Positions 1 through 10,810 are shown, numbered from the stretch's first letter. The stretch: DNA of 64,000 nt from Ariolimax columbianus (GCA_036924085.1 JAVGWX010000019.1:14766696-14830695), one strand, 5' to 3'. A program made the numbers and translations. Notes: generated from the letters alone by a model not told the origin.

Positions 1-215
1 CCTTTCAGTCCAACACATCCATCTTTGGAAGGTGACCACAACTGAGGTTCAAAGATGTGTGTAAGTGGGACATGAAAGTATTGGACATGGTTCTGACATC
101 CTGGAAAGACAAAGCTCCAGAACAATCTAAGAGCCACTTCAGACTGAATGGAAGAGAAGCTCTTGCAAAGCTGAGAAGTGAAGCTGCAAAACTGAGAAGT
201 GAAGCTGCAACGCCG
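1..215 (-). repeat. LINE 3'-end-like dispersed repeat fragment
   Basis: The first bases (TCCAACACATCCATCTT) match the antisense of a dispersed repeat seen more fully at 17120-17455, 31180-31395 and 63723-63905. The rest of this stretch carries short local duplications (AAGCTGCAAAACTGAGAAGTG type) and an A-rich run near 218-236. Only the match at the left edge is secure. Confidence 0.35.
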
Positions 216-380
216 TAAGAAAAAAGAAAAAAAAAACTCAGTTGAAAGTTACCAATCTAAGGTCACATTAACCTATAGTCCATCATGACTGAAAGAGGCT
301 ACTATTAATGAGAGTTGTCAATTACGCTAAAAAAATTGTTATTTCTGTAAACACACATCCATGTAGCTATTATCCTAGTG

Positions 381-720
381 GTTTCTGTTTTTGTTTCTAA
401 GAATCAACGTCACTGCACTCCAGGCATAACTATAAGTGCTCAGTCTCTCTCAGCAAATGGATGCAGATGGTCCCTGCAGCTTGCTGGTTGTATACTCTCC
501 TGCTGTCCTCTCATGCGCCCCACTTCACTCAAGCCTTGTTTGATGTCAAAACGTTGCAGTCTGAGGATTGCTAATTCATCTATATCGGTGTCATCATCCA
601 ACAGACGGTCATTGATTGATTTCAAAATGTCACTCCTATCCATCCTTAATGTGCCTATGGTGGGGGCTTGTAAAGCCAAGATGTCAATTTTTTCGTTAGC
701 CTGAATTCCAGCATGACCAA
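381..720 (-). pseudogene. LINE RNase H / C-terminal fragment
   Basis: Antisense translation gives APTIGTLRMDRSDILKSIND followed by RLLDDDT and RMRGQQES, the segment after the RNase H domain of an I/Jockey-like non-LTR retrotransposon ORF2. The same family recurs on the plus strand at 17768-18160, which retains more of the RNase H end, and on the minus strand at 45575-45765. No complete ORF remains. It lies in an intron of the dynein gene or beyond its next exon. Confidence 0.6.
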
Positions 721-730
721 GACAGTAGGT

Positions 731-1212
731 CTATGTCAACCCCTGGAGGTTTGAGTCGTACCTCAGTTGAAAAGAATAGGTCCGCTGTAACCTTCTAAGT
801 ATGTAAGAAAATATGATTAAAAAGAGCTGTGTATGAGTTTAATAACTTTATCATCCAAAACCACTTCTATTGCAACCGCCACTGCAAATTCTTAGACGTA
901 GGTTTCCTGTAAAAGTGCAAGCTGTGGTGATGGTACTATGCTGTTCTTGGAGCAAAAAGGTGATTCATCATTCATCAATCACACCCATGAAAACATACAC
1001 AGACTACTGCTAGATTGCATACATAGAACAAGAAAATAATAACAACCACCAGTTACCAAGAATTGTCGAGTCTATGAATTGTCGAGTCTAAGAATTGTTG
1101 ATGCTAAGAATTGTTGAGTCTAACAAATGTCAAAGTGGGTCACTGCGGCTATGAAGTGAGGTGAAGAAGAGCAACAAAACTCAGTAAGATTCCAGTTATA
1201 GATATGAGAAAA
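731..1212. other. Intronic sequence without recognised gene
   Basis: AT-rich. The only structure seen is a short degenerate tandem repeat at about 1060-1125 with unit close to AAGAATTGTYGAGTCT, roughly four copies. No coding exon or transposon domain recognised. Confidence 0.5.
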
Positions 1213-1612
1213 GAGAAAAACCGGCCTACAGAAAAGAGAAGAATTTCAGGTGATCTAATACAAGTTTTTAAAATATTCAAAGGAACGGATAAATTAGACT
1301 ATAAGGCAAATCAAAAAATTAGACTATAACAAGATTGAAAAATACAGCTGCCTAAAAGAACAAGAGGGCATAGCTACAAATTAATTAAAGAGAGATCCAG
1401 ATTATAAACCAGAAAATATTTTTTTAGTCAGAGAGTGGTGACTGCTTGGTATGCATTGCCACAGGAAATAGTGGAGGCAGGAACAATTAATGCATTCAAC
1501 AATAGATTGGATGAGCAAAGATTTTTTTTTAGATCAAGTGAATGTAAGAGAGACTGGTTGTATATAGACTCTGCAGTTTCTTCTAAACGAGTATAAAAAA
1601 AGGTTAAGTTAA
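1213..1612 (+). pseudogene. CR1-like LINE 3' fragment (copy 1)
   Basis: Carries the conserved C-terminal reading seen intact at 6909-7457: GDLIQV, RGHSYKLIKERSR, YFFSQRVV and the A-L-P-E-V-EAGT region, here broken by stops and a small duplication. It ends with the family 3' terminus, a GGTTGTATATAGACTCTGCA-like segment followed by TTAAGTTAAG. Family 3' ends also occur at about 7540, 9100, 41895, 48610, 50875 and 62910. Confidence 0.75.
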
Positions 1613-2088
1613 GAGCACATGAATTACTTTGTTGAAGATATACTGCAAGTAAGACTAGCTGCAGTGGTGACAGCTCCTCCCTAAAAGTTACAAATAAGGC
1701 AAGAATAAGGAAATTACATGATGAGGCTGCTAGTCCCATTACCCTTTAATAACATGCTAAGTAGGTCACAGGGTGCTATTCTTTCCAGATCATGTACTAG
1801 AATGTTGTATCAATATGTACGATGTACCTGTTATGTTGGATACACAAGTCCATGAGGAATGTGTATCTAGCTGTATCCATTGTTGGAACCAACATCTCTC
1901 GAATCTTGGTTGTTTTTGGTTCAGTTCCTCTCAGCAAAACATTCCAGTGATTCCACTGGCCTCTGATTTTTTGCTGCAGAGTTATTTACACATTTCATGA
2001 TCAGTAAGCTTTGATCACAAGGAATGTATAAACTATGTAACGTAGTTTTTCATTTGAAAAAGAAATAACTATTTAAAATACATAGCAA
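1613..2088. other. Intronic sequence without recognised gene
   Basis: No dynein exon, transposon domain or tandem repeat recognised. The short open frames here start and stop without any domain signature. Confidence 0.45.
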
Positions 2089-2586
2089 TCAATAAAAACA
2101 GCAGAATAAAGTACTTGGAATTGATATATGTATAATTAAATAAAAAAGAAAAGCAAATAGGCTTACTAGTCCACATAATGACAGATAGATAAGGAAATAG
2201 AGATAGGTGGATATTTGTAAAGATTCATCATAAAAATAGATAAAACAATAACACAGGCATATACAGATATTTGGATAGATATATCTACAAATTGAGAACA
2301 ATAAAATGCAGAGGCAGAATTTTGACAGAAATTGAAACAGAACAGAAAAACAAATTGATAGATACACAGACTGACATCTAGATCTAGAAATGTTGATAGA
2401 AAATAAACAGACATTTGAAAACATATTTTTAGAAATACAGTAAAGAAAACATAACAGTAGACATTTGAACAAATATTTAGAAATAGAGAACAAAAAGCAG
2501 ACACAGATGCATACATTTTGACAGATATGTCTAGAAATAAAGAAGATAAAGTAGACATACGTGCATACATTTGGACAGATGTATAT
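2089..2586. repeat. Degenerate A-rich minisatellite
   Basis: Repeated loose copies of a unit containing ACAGATATNTCTAGAAATA and CATACATTTGGACAGAT, roughly 60-75 bp apart and strongly diverged. Two overlapping minus-strand open frames of 134 codons exist only because the repeat is stop-poor on that strand (Cys/Phe/Ser-rich, no domain). Confidence 0.55.
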
Positions 2587-3127
2587 ACAAGGGATGGTTG
2601 AAAAGTTTTGTGCTTCAGTATGAAGGAGTCAAATCACTTACCTGAAAATTGACATGAACTTCAGTCCTTCTCTATGTATTCACAATGCAAGATGATACAA
2701 TTCTCCAGTCTATTCTACACCTTTCTGAAACCCTGATTATAGAAATCCTCCGTCTGCGTCCGGAAGTCTCCAGTTCAATAATCAAGTCCTGGACGTCAGG
2801 AAAACATGAGAATACGAAATCATGCCCCATCCACCATAATCACCGGACTTAACACCTATTGACTTTTTCCTGTTCCCAAACATGAAGAAGCTGTTACACA
2901 AACATCGTTTTTCTGATATCCATGACTTGAATACCGAATTGGAAAAGTGGTTTTGGGCCCAGACGGAGAAGTTCTACAATAAAGACATCAGGATGGTGAA
3001 GAATTGATAAGAGAATCATCTTGCATGGTGAATACATAGAAGACTAAAGTTCAAATAAATTGTCATCTTAGTGCCTTGACTTATTCATGCTAAAGTGCAA
3101 AACCTTTCGATCATCTGTGTCCCCTTG
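2587..3127 (+). mobile_element. Internally deleted mariner-like DNA transposon
   Basis: The ends form imperfect terminal inverted repeats: about 45 bp starting GGGATGGTTGAAAAGTTTTG near 2591 match the reverse complement of about 3064-3113 (GATGATCGAAAGGTTTTGCA on the minus strand). Between 2840 and 3006 the plus strand encodes a mariner transposase C-terminus (SPDLTPIDFFLFPNMKKLL, then a KFYNKDIRMV-like end), with PID in place of the common PCD after the SPDL block. Upstream catalytic parts are missing. At roughly 540 bp it is less than half the usual mariner length, so it is a non-autonomous fossil. Confidence 0.72.
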
Positions 3128-3147
3128 TGTGTGTATATGTATATGAG

Positions 3148-3365
3148 GACCACGTGGCCGAATGATTTCAAGGCCTACCTGCCAACAAGGAGGGTAGTGG
3201 TTCGAATACCCTGTATAGCATATGTTGTTTTTCTGTTGGGGATGAAATAAACAAACATAGCCAGCACACAATGTGGCGACAGCAGTGGCGAAGCAGTCTG
3301 TAGTCCTCAGCCTTCAAAACCCTCGACTACCCCAGGAACGGGAGAAATGTCGAAGGACAATTTAG

Positions 3366-3385
<20 letters not shown>
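3148..3385 (+). repeat. tRNA-derived SINE
   Basis: Pol III box A-like CGTGGCCGAATGATTTCA and box B-like GGTTCGAATACC about 35 bp later mark a tRNA-related head. A body follows with AACCCTCGACTACCCCAG. The body recurs at 38871-39015. It ends close to an AT dinucleotide run (3371-3404). Confidence 0.6.

Positions 3386-3404
<19 letters not shown>
3371..3404. repeat. (TA)n microsatellite
   Basis: About 17 perfect TA dinucleotides following the SINE body. Confidence 0.95.
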
Positions 3405-3407
<3 letters not shown>

Positions 3408-3568
3408 CCATATGGATCCCAGAGAACAAAAACTATGGACCCTTTCAAGTTTCCAAGCATGAACTTACACCAATTAATGAAATTTTTGCATCAAGTTATC
3501 AACCTCACCATGATAAATAAATTGCTATTTTTTTTAAAAACATCACAAAGTTACAATTTGCTTCTTAC

Positions 3569-3757
3569 TTCATAAACAAAGTCATACACAGAATGTTCAA
3601 CTGGCATCATGAGATCAATTTTGCCTATAACTTTGGGAACAGGGTTGTCCTCAAACTTTCCAGTCAGTAGGTCTCGGAAGAAGATGTCAAACTTGACTCT
3701 GCTGTCCATATCTATGCAGCCTCCAATTGACCATGGAATGGCAAACAGCACTGTAGC
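3569..3757 (-). CDS. Dynein heavy chain exon 20 (AAA2-AAA3 region)
   Basis: 189 nt, residues 948-1010 of the window's protein. Reads ATVLFAIPWSIGG, then DSRVKFDIFFR and PVPKVIGKID, the conserved stretch leading to AAA3. The acceptor is CTTCTTCAG before GCTACAGTG and the donor is GAA/GTAAGA. Phase is 0 on both sides. The next exon lies beyond the left edge. Confidence 0.95.
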
Positions 3758-3984
3758 CTGAAGAAGGAAATTAAATTATGCACACTTATGGAAAATATCG
3801 TTATTTTTTTTTTTTGCCATTGCATTTCCAGGAAGCATCATCTTAAGAGCATTTAAAGTGCTAGTTACTCACAGCAAAGAGATCAGATTCGTAACCCAGT
3901 TATGGTATCTTCTAGTCTACGCAATCAAACAATCAATCAATCAATCAATCAAAACTTTGTTACCCCATGTGGAGCACAGGTCTT

Positions 3985-4334
3985 TGGCTAACATATGCCA
4001 AGCATTGTCTTTGTTTCACTCTCATTCTCATCATCAACGATGTCTGTCCTTCATCTGTCACGGTTTCTCAAGTTCTCCCCACAGAGCGTGTCTTTGTTGA
4101 CCTCTGTGTTTCTTTTTTTGGGGCTCCAGACAGAGACTATCTCATGATGTCCTTCATCCCTTTACACAACATGTGTCCTTTCCATTACTAATGACTTCTC
4201 TTTATCTCCTGATCGACTTCCAGATGCCTAATTCTATGTCCACATTAGCAGCCACATTGTGGCATTTCAAGCCCAATATTTTGTTTATTCACATTTTCAC
4301 TATATATGTTAGTGCTTTTGTTGATTACCAAGCT
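3985..4334 (-). pseudogene. RTE/L1-like LINE ORF2 C-terminal remnant (left flank of 148-bp array)
   Basis: On the minus strand the frame leaving the array reads LYGLQAW then STKALTYIVKM and INKILGLKCHNV, with stops in between. This is the usual reverse-transcriptase C-terminal continuation in this LINE family. Further on, GAPKKRNTEVNKDTLC resembles the decayed RGRPKNTWRRD-type tail kept at 33540-33760. The flank is therefore the natural continuation of the amplified unit. Confidence 0.65.
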
Positions 4335-6110
4335 TGCAATCCATATAGTAGTACTGCCTTAACATTAGAGTTGAAAATACTGATCTTTGTATTGGACTTA
4401 ATCTCTCTGGATGCTCATAAATTAGTGAATGCAATGAAGACCCCTCTCGTCTTCTGTATTCTTAGTTTGATATCATGTTCTGTGCAATCCATATAGTAGT
4501 ACTGCCTTAACATTAGAGTTGAAAATACTGATCTTTGTATTGGACTTAATCTCTCTGGATGTTCATAAATTAGTGAATGCAATGAAGACCCCTCTCGTCT
4601 TCTGTATTCTTAGTTTGATATCATGTTCTGTGCAATCCATATAGTAGTACTGCCTTAACATTAGAGTTGAAAATACTGATCTTTGTATTGGACTTAATCT
4701 CTCTGGATGTTCATAAATTAGTGAATGCAATGAAGACCCCTCTCGTCTTCTGTATTCTTAGTTTGATATCATGTTCTGTGCAATCCATATAGTAGTACTG
4801 CCTTAACATTAGAGTTGAAAATACTGATCTTTGTATTGGACTTAATCTCTCTGGATGCTCATAAATTAGTGAATGCAATGAAGACCCCTCTCGTCTTCTG
4901 TATTCTTAGTTTGATATCATGTTCTGTGCAATCCATATAGTAGTACTGCCTTAACATTAGAGTTGAAAATACTGATCTTTGTATTGGACTTAATCTCTCT
5001 GGATGCTCATAAATTAGTGAATGCAATGAAGACCCCTCTCGTCTTCTGTATTCTTAGTTTGATATCATGTTCTGTGCAATCCATATAGTAGTACTGCCTT
5101 AACATTAGAGTTGAAAATACTGATCTTTGTATTGGACTTAATCTCTCTGGATGTTCATAAATTAGTGAATGCAATGAAGACCCCTCTCGTCTTCTGTATT
5201 CTTAGTTTGATATCATGTTCTGTGCAATCCATATAGTAGTACTGCCTTAACATTAGAGTTGAAAATACTGATCTTTGTATTGGACTTAATCTCTCTGGAT
5301 GCTCATAAATTAGTGAATGCAATGAAGACCCCTCTCGTCTTCTGTATTCTTAGTTTGATATCATGTTCTGTGCAATCCATATAGTAGTACTGCCTTAACA
5401 TTAGAGTTGAAAATACTGATCTTTGTATTGGACTTAATCTCTCTGGATGCTCATAAATTAGTGAATGCAATGAAGACCCCTCTCGTCTTCTGTATTCTTA
5501 GTTTGATATCATGTTCTGTGCAATCCATATAGTAGTACTGCCTTAACATTAGAGTTGAAAATACTGATCTTTGTATTGGACTTAATCTCTCTGGATGTTC
5601 ATAAATTAGTGAATGCAATGAAGACCCCTCTCGTCTTCTGTATTCTTAGTTTGATATCATGTTCTGTGCAATCCATATAGTAGTACTGCCTTAACATTAG
5701 AGTTGAAAATACTGATCTTTGTATTGGACTTAATCTCTCTGGATGTTCATAAATTAGTGAATGCAATGAAGACCCCTCTCGTCTTCTGTATTCTTAGTTT
5801 GATATCATGTTCTGTGCAATCCATATAGTAGTACTGCCTTAACATTAGAGTTGAAAATACTGATCTTTGTATTGGACTTAATCTCTCTGGATGTTCATAA
5901 ATTAGTGAATGCAATGAAGACCCCTCTCGTCTTCTGTATTCTTAGTTTGATATCATGTTCTGTGCAATCCATATAGTAGTACTGCCTTAACATTAGAGTT
6001 GAAAATACTGATCTTTGTATTGGACTTAATCTCTCTGGATGTTCATAAATTAGTGAATGCAATGAAGACCCCTCTCGTCTTCTGTATTCTTAGTTTGATA
6101 TCATGTTCTG
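4335..6110 (-). repeat. 148-bp tandem array, 12 copies, derived from LINE reverse transcriptase
   Basis: Copies begin at 4335, 4483, 4631, 4779, 4927, 5075, 5223, 5371, 5519, 5667, 5815 and 5963, each starting TGCAATCCATATAGTAGTAC. The copies look almost identical; the change noticed is GATGCTC versus GATGTTC. Antisense translation of a unit gives EHDIKLRIQKTRGVFIAFTN, a stop, then KISIFNSNVKAVLLYG: a piece of LINE reverse transcriptase C-terminus. 148 is not a multiple of 3, so the array cannot extend the ORF. Both flanks continue the same antisense LINE. Confidence 0.95.
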
Positions 6111-6480
6111 TACCTCCCACCCTATCTATGATGCTTCCTAGATAAGTAAATGAGTCCATTCTCTTGTAGTATAGCGTCCCCTCTCATAAGAATGTAGTCA
6201 ACATTATTGATACTCAACATCTTAGTTTTATCTTTGTAAATCGTCAGTTCCAATGTCTGAGACTGCAACTCTAGATTTCCAATTTAATTTGCATTTAATG
6301 GCAGTTCTGTGACAGAAGAGCTAAGTCATCAGCAAAATCCAGATCCTCTAGTTCAGTCCACTTAATGCCACTATCATTTAATGTAGTCATCCTTTTCATG
6401 ATCGAGTCAATAGCCAACAGTAAGAGGAATGGCGATAGGAGACATACATGCTGCGACCTCACTCTTGATTTTAAATATCT
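6111..6480 (-). pseudogene. LINE reverse transcriptase remnant (right flank of 148-bp array)
   Basis: Antisense contains the reverse-transcriptase active-site neighbourhood ADDLALLS near 6310-6340, followed towards the array by decayed sequence ending in EASIIDRVG, which normally precedes the segment amplified in the array. Stops and indels throughout. It marks the array as an in-place expansion within one LINE copy. Confidence 0.65.
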
Positions 6481-6828
6481 AAGTTTAATGTTTAACTCTA
6501 GCCAGCTGTTATAATTAGTACCTAACTGTATGAGTTTAGAATGGCAAGACAGAGAGAACTTTTCATTTCACCTCATAAGGCTGAAGAATAAGCATAATGA
6601 AGTCTATAACACATCTTCACCTGCAACATTACCTGCTATAAGACTAAATTGTATATATGAGTTTTCTATGTTTGTCCCAATGGTTAAACCCTATATATCT
6701 TTGTTGACCGACTAGTGCCAAACATGTTGTAAATTTTAGTATATTTACTACCACTACTAACTTTCATGAATTGTCAACATTGCATAGTCCAGACATCACT
6801 TAGTAACCCATTGTCTCCATACAACAAT
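6481..6828. other. Intronic sequence without recognised gene
   Basis: No domain or repeat recognised; a 61-codon open frame here has no family signature. Confidence 0.4.
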
Positions 6829-7543
6829 AAAACAATATTAGAGAAAACAATATTAGAAAGATAGATAAGGAAAGGGACCTAGGGGTTATAATAGATCATA
6901 CAGGAAAGGTGAGTGAGCAAGTTAAGGTAGCAGTGAAAAAGGCAAATGCAATGTTAGGTATGATAAAAAGAAATATTAAACATAGGAGCAAGGAAGTGAT
7001 CGTCAAACTGTATAAAGCTTTAGTTAGACCTAGATTGGAGTACTGTGTACAGGTGTGGAGTCCTTATCATAGAGGGGACATAAACATGCTAGAAAGAATA
7101 CAAAAAAGAGCGACAAAGATGATAGTGGGATTCCAGAATTACAGTTATGAGGAACGACTCAGAAAAACCGGCCTACAGTGTCTCGAAGAGAGAAGAATTC
7201 GTGGTGACTTAATACAGGTTTATAAGATGATCAGAGGAATCGATAAATTAGACTATAACAAGTTTTTTAAAATACAGCCACCTACAATAACACGAGGGCA
7301 TAGCTACAAGCTGATTAAAGAGAGGTCCAGGTTAGATATTAGGAAATATTTTTTTAGTCAGAGAGTGGTGTCTGCTTGGAATGCATTGCCAGGGGAGGTA
7401 GTTGAGGCAGGGACAGTTAATGCATTTAATAATAAACTAGATGCGCATAGCTTTTAGAGCAAGGTGATGTAAATGTAACTGGTTGTATACAGACTCTGCA
7501 GGGTCTTCTAAACCAGTATAAAGACGTTAAGTTAAGTTTAACA
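6829..7543 (+). pseudogene. CR1-like LINE, 3' half of reverse transcriptase (copy 2)
   Basis: An open frame at 6909-7457 (182 codons) encodes the C-terminal part of a CR1/L2-type reverse transcriptase: KANAMLGMIKRNIKHRSKEV, LYKALVRPRLEYCVQVWSP, RIQKRATKMI, then RLRKTGLQCLEERR and YFFSQRVVSAWNALP. It ends in the family 3' terminus with TTAAGTTAAG near 7540. It is 5' truncated and lacks the catalytic FADD region. Good conservation suggests a relatively young insertion. The same family lies 220 bp downstream in the same orientation. Confidence 0.85.
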
Positions 7544-7685
7544 TTCGCCACATCACTTGCAGTCATCTCAACTGATTTAATTGGACCTTAAATAATCAGC
7601 AAACTCAGCATTCTTGGAACTTCAAACTCTAAATGGAGCTTCTTCCTTTAGGCTGTTATCCATGGAACATTTAAACTAAAATGTA

Positions 7686-7765
7686 AGTTTTTGATTGCAT
7701 CTTCAATGAATGCGTTTGATTGCATCCTCAATGTAAGTGTTTGATTACATCTTCAATGTAATTTA
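7686..7765. repeat. Minisatellite, left part (25-bp unit) interrupted by a LINE
   Basis: Three copies of a TTTGATTGCATCTTCAATG-type unit. The same unit resumes directly after the LINE at 9104, so this is the left remnant of one array. Confidence 0.8.
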
Positions 7766-9100
7766 TTCAAAAATGGCAAAAAATCAGTCCCAGCAAATTA
7801 TAGAATGGTGAGTTTAATGAGCATAGTCTGTAAATTGTTAGAGTCAATAATCAAAGAAAACATTGTAATGCATTTAAACAAGTTTAATCTAATCAGAAAT
7901 AGTCAGCATTGGTTTTCTAGAGGGAGATCATGCTTAACAAATATATTAGAATTCATGGAGAAGGTTACTAAAATAATAGATAAAGGGGAGCCAGTGGATG
8001 TTATTTATCTAGATTTTGCTAAGGCCTTTGATAGAGTACCTCATCAAATATTATTTCGAAAGTTAAAATCACATGGAATAGGTGGGGAAGTTGCCAAATG
8101 GATTGAAAATTGGTTAGCGGGAAGAAGGCAGAGAAGGCATAAATAAGGAGTACTCTGAGTGGTGTAAAGAAAAGAGTAGAGTGTCACAGGCTCAGAGTTG
8201 GGACCAATTTTGTTCTTGATATATATAAACAATTTGGACATTGATATGGGATCCATGATTGCAAAATTTGTTGATGACACAAAACTATGCAGTAGTGTCT
8301 CATCTAAAGCGGAAGTGGATAGATTGAGGTTGGATTTAGATAAAATTCGAGAATGGTCTGCGACCTGGCAAATGGAGTATAATGTAGATAAATGTACAGT
8401 CATCCACATGGGTAGATCCAATATGGAACATAATTACAGAATGGACGAGAACAATATTAGAAAGATTGAAAAGGAAAGGGATCTAGGGGTTATATTTGAT
8501 CATACAGGTGAGCAAGTCCAGGTAGCAGTGAAAAAGGCAAATGCAATGTTAGGTATGATAAAAAGTAATATTAAACTTAGAAGGAAGGAAGTGATAGTCA
8601 AACTGTATAAAGCTTTAGTTAGACCTAGATTGGAGTACTGTGTACAGGTGTGGAGTCCTTATCATAAAGGAGATATAAATATGCTGGAAAAGATACAAAA
8701 AAGTAAGACAAAGCTGATAGTGGGATTCCAGAATTACAGTTTTGAGGAAAGACTCAGAAAAACTGGCCTACAGTGTCTAGAAAAGAGAAGAATTTGAGGT
8801 GACTTAATACAGGTTTGTATGATAATCAAAGGAATGGATAAATTAGACGATAACAAGTTTTTCAAAATACAACCACCTACAAGAACAAGAGGGCATCAAC
8901 TAAATTAACTAAAGAAAAGTCCAGGTTAGATTTTAGGAAATATTGGAATGCATTGCCACATTAAGTAGTGGAGTCAGGGACAATTAATGCAATTAAGAAT
9001 AGATTGGATGAGTATAACTTTTAGAGCTAGGAAATGTAACTGGTTGTTTACAGACTATACAGTCTTCTAAACCAGTATATCAACGTTTAGTTAAGTTAAG
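7766..9100 (+). pseudogene. CR1-like LINE reverse transcriptase (copy 3), frameshifted
   Basis: Reads SVPANYRMVSLMSIVCKLLE, then IYLDFAKAFDRVPHQ and KFVDDTKLC (catalytic F-x-D-D), followed by LYKALVRPRLEYCVQVWSP. The ORF is broken: a stop and frame change at about 8140-8200 removes the NWL...SGVPQGS block, and a TGA follows KRRI near 8797. The 5' end, including any endonuclease, is missing. The 3' terminus (TTTAGTTAAGTTAAG) ends at about 9100. Minisatellite units flank both sides, showing insertion into a pre-existing array. Confidence 0.85.
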
Positions 9101-9103
9101 TAA

Positions 9104-9522
9104 AGATTGCATCTTCAATGTAAGCATTTGATTGCATCTTAAATGTACACATTTGATTGCATCTTCAATTTAATTTAAGCATTTGATTGCACCTTCAATG
9201 TACACATTTGATTGCATCTTCAATTTAAGCATTTGATTGCACCTTCAATGTACACATTTGATTGCATCTTCAATTTAAGCATTTGATTGCACCTTCAATG
9301 TACACATTTGATTGCACCTTCAATGTACACATTTGATTGCATCTTCAATTTAAGCATTTGATTGCACCTTCAATTTAAGCATTTGATTGCACCTTCAATG
9401 TACACATTTGATTGCACCTTCAATGTACACATTTGATTGCATCTTCAATTTAAGCATTTGATTGCACCTTCAATGTACACATTTGATTGCATCTTCAATG
9501 TAAGCGTTTGATTGTATCTTGA
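9104..9522. repeat. 25-bp minisatellite, right part
   Basis: About 16 units of period 25 bp built on CATTTGATTGCAYCTTCAAT, alternating between endings TTAAG and GTACA. The alternation of two subtypes gives a loose higher-order pattern. Confidence 0.9.
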
Positions 9523-9832
9523 AGACAAAATTAGACGTATTATTATGAAAGCATGAGTTGAATGGTGACAGGGGTGGTGGGGGAGGAGGATCCATTAATT
9601 TGTAATGTTTCTTTCACATTGTACAGTTCAATTAACGGGCATATCTTCTGCCCTGGTATTGCTAGTTTATTCATAATCATTGTATATCCTGGTCAACACT
9701 AAAACATAAAGAGCAGTCTAACATTTGTCACTGATCTAGAATAACCTTTATAGAAGCCCAATAGGTCAGACACATAGTGTCTATTTCAATTAAAGAGCGT
9801 TGAAATTAGAATTACAGAAATTAAATTAATGA
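9523..9832. other. Intronic sequence without recognised gene
   Basis: No domain recognised; contains a short G-rich stretch (GGGGTGGTGGGGGAGGAGG) at about 9571-9590. Confidence 0.4.
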
Positions 9833-10582
9833 GCGGCAAAGATGGCACCCTACCGGCTGCGGGTCTTCATTGCTCTAGTGTTTTAGTACATTATCGATGC
9901 TGCCAGTCCACGCAGATTTGACTGGAGTTTACACTAGTTGATAACTTATACTTATGTTCACGGAAACGTGTTGTTGTTTTCCATTGTGACTGGTTAATTC
10001 GTTCGTTTTTTGTGTTTTTTTGTCTCCAATTATCCTAGCATGGACATCGACTATATGAATTAGCACTATGCTTAAACCTGTGTTGTATTTTCATGGTTTA
10101 GTTCGAATGGTTGAATTTCACAAGATTGGTGCCCTTCACCCTAGCTGCATTTAGTGTTTTGTTTTGGTGTGACTGTAATTTAGACAGGGCTATAATAGAC
10201 TAGAACACGGGCCAAGAGAGATGCCAAACACACCACTCACTAGCTGAGTGATGTCCCTACAACTTCTTGCGGTTGTGGGAAAAGCACAACAGACAACAAT
10301 AGATGTAATCCCCCTCTACTGCCTTGTAGGATACCTGTTTATGTGAAAGGCTTCGGAAGCAAACCCTGAGGAAAAATCTGCATCCTCTGCTATTTCCAGT
10401 CATCTCGATAAAATCTGACCACTGGCTAAAGGTAGCTCAATACCAGAGAGTAAAATGACAATAGGCGCAGTTTCTTTAATCCAAATCACAGTGCGTCACC
10501 CATTTCAATGAATAGAGCAAAAAAACAAGACTGTCCACATAGCTGAACAAAGAGAGTGGTCTTCATCACATGTGATGGACAA
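9833..10582 (+). repeat. Dispersed ~740-bp repeat, copy A
   Basis: Starts GGCAAAGATGGC and aligns along its length with 53747-54483, sharing GTTCACGGAAACGTG, TCCAGTCRTCTCGAT and GAACAAAGAGAGTGGTCTTC. No ORF. Its 3' portion resembles parts of 10938-11060 and 58860-59030. Probably a non-autonomous interspersed element; the class is unknown to me. Confidence 0.75.
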
Positions 10583-10684
10583 ATATCATTTGAATTAATT
10601 AAACTTATAGTACTTTAAAAATTACATGGGATATAGTTTCAACAAAACCACAGGAAAAACGCAAACAGAAAGACATAAGCATAC

Positions 10685-10810
10685 CATCAGCCATGCCTTG
10701 AGGTGTTTGTTATCTGCCGCATCATCTGCTGTAACTCCTTCATGCATCAGCATATCAATTAGACACATCAGAGATGTTGTTTGATTGGCCTGGCTGCCTT
10801 GAACATATTC
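10685..10810 (-). CDS. Dynein heavy chain exon 19 (after AAA2)
   Basis: 126 nt, residues 906-947, reading EYVQGSQANQTTSLMCLIDM and ending NKHLKAWLM. The acceptor is GTCTCTAG and the donor ATG/GTATGC. Phase is 0 on both sides. It lies between the AAA2 sensor region and the AAA3-proximal exon 20, a stretch that varies among dynein paralogues. Confidence 0.92.

Noticed and set aside
2089..2570. Two overlapping 134-codon Cys/Phe/Ser-rich frames that resemble membrane proteins
   Set aside because: They are shifted readings of one degenerate A-rich tandem repeat on the opposite strand. Hydrophobicity comes from T-rich codons.
1..3568. Further downstream dynein exons (AAA3 and beyond)
   Set aside because: I looked for AAA3 motifs on the minus strand and found none; the next exon must lie left of the window.
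6909..7457. 182-codon frame as a host gene
   Set aside because: Its sequence is a LINE reverse-transcriptase C-terminus, repeated at 8198-8797 and, broken, at 1213, 50872 and 61738.
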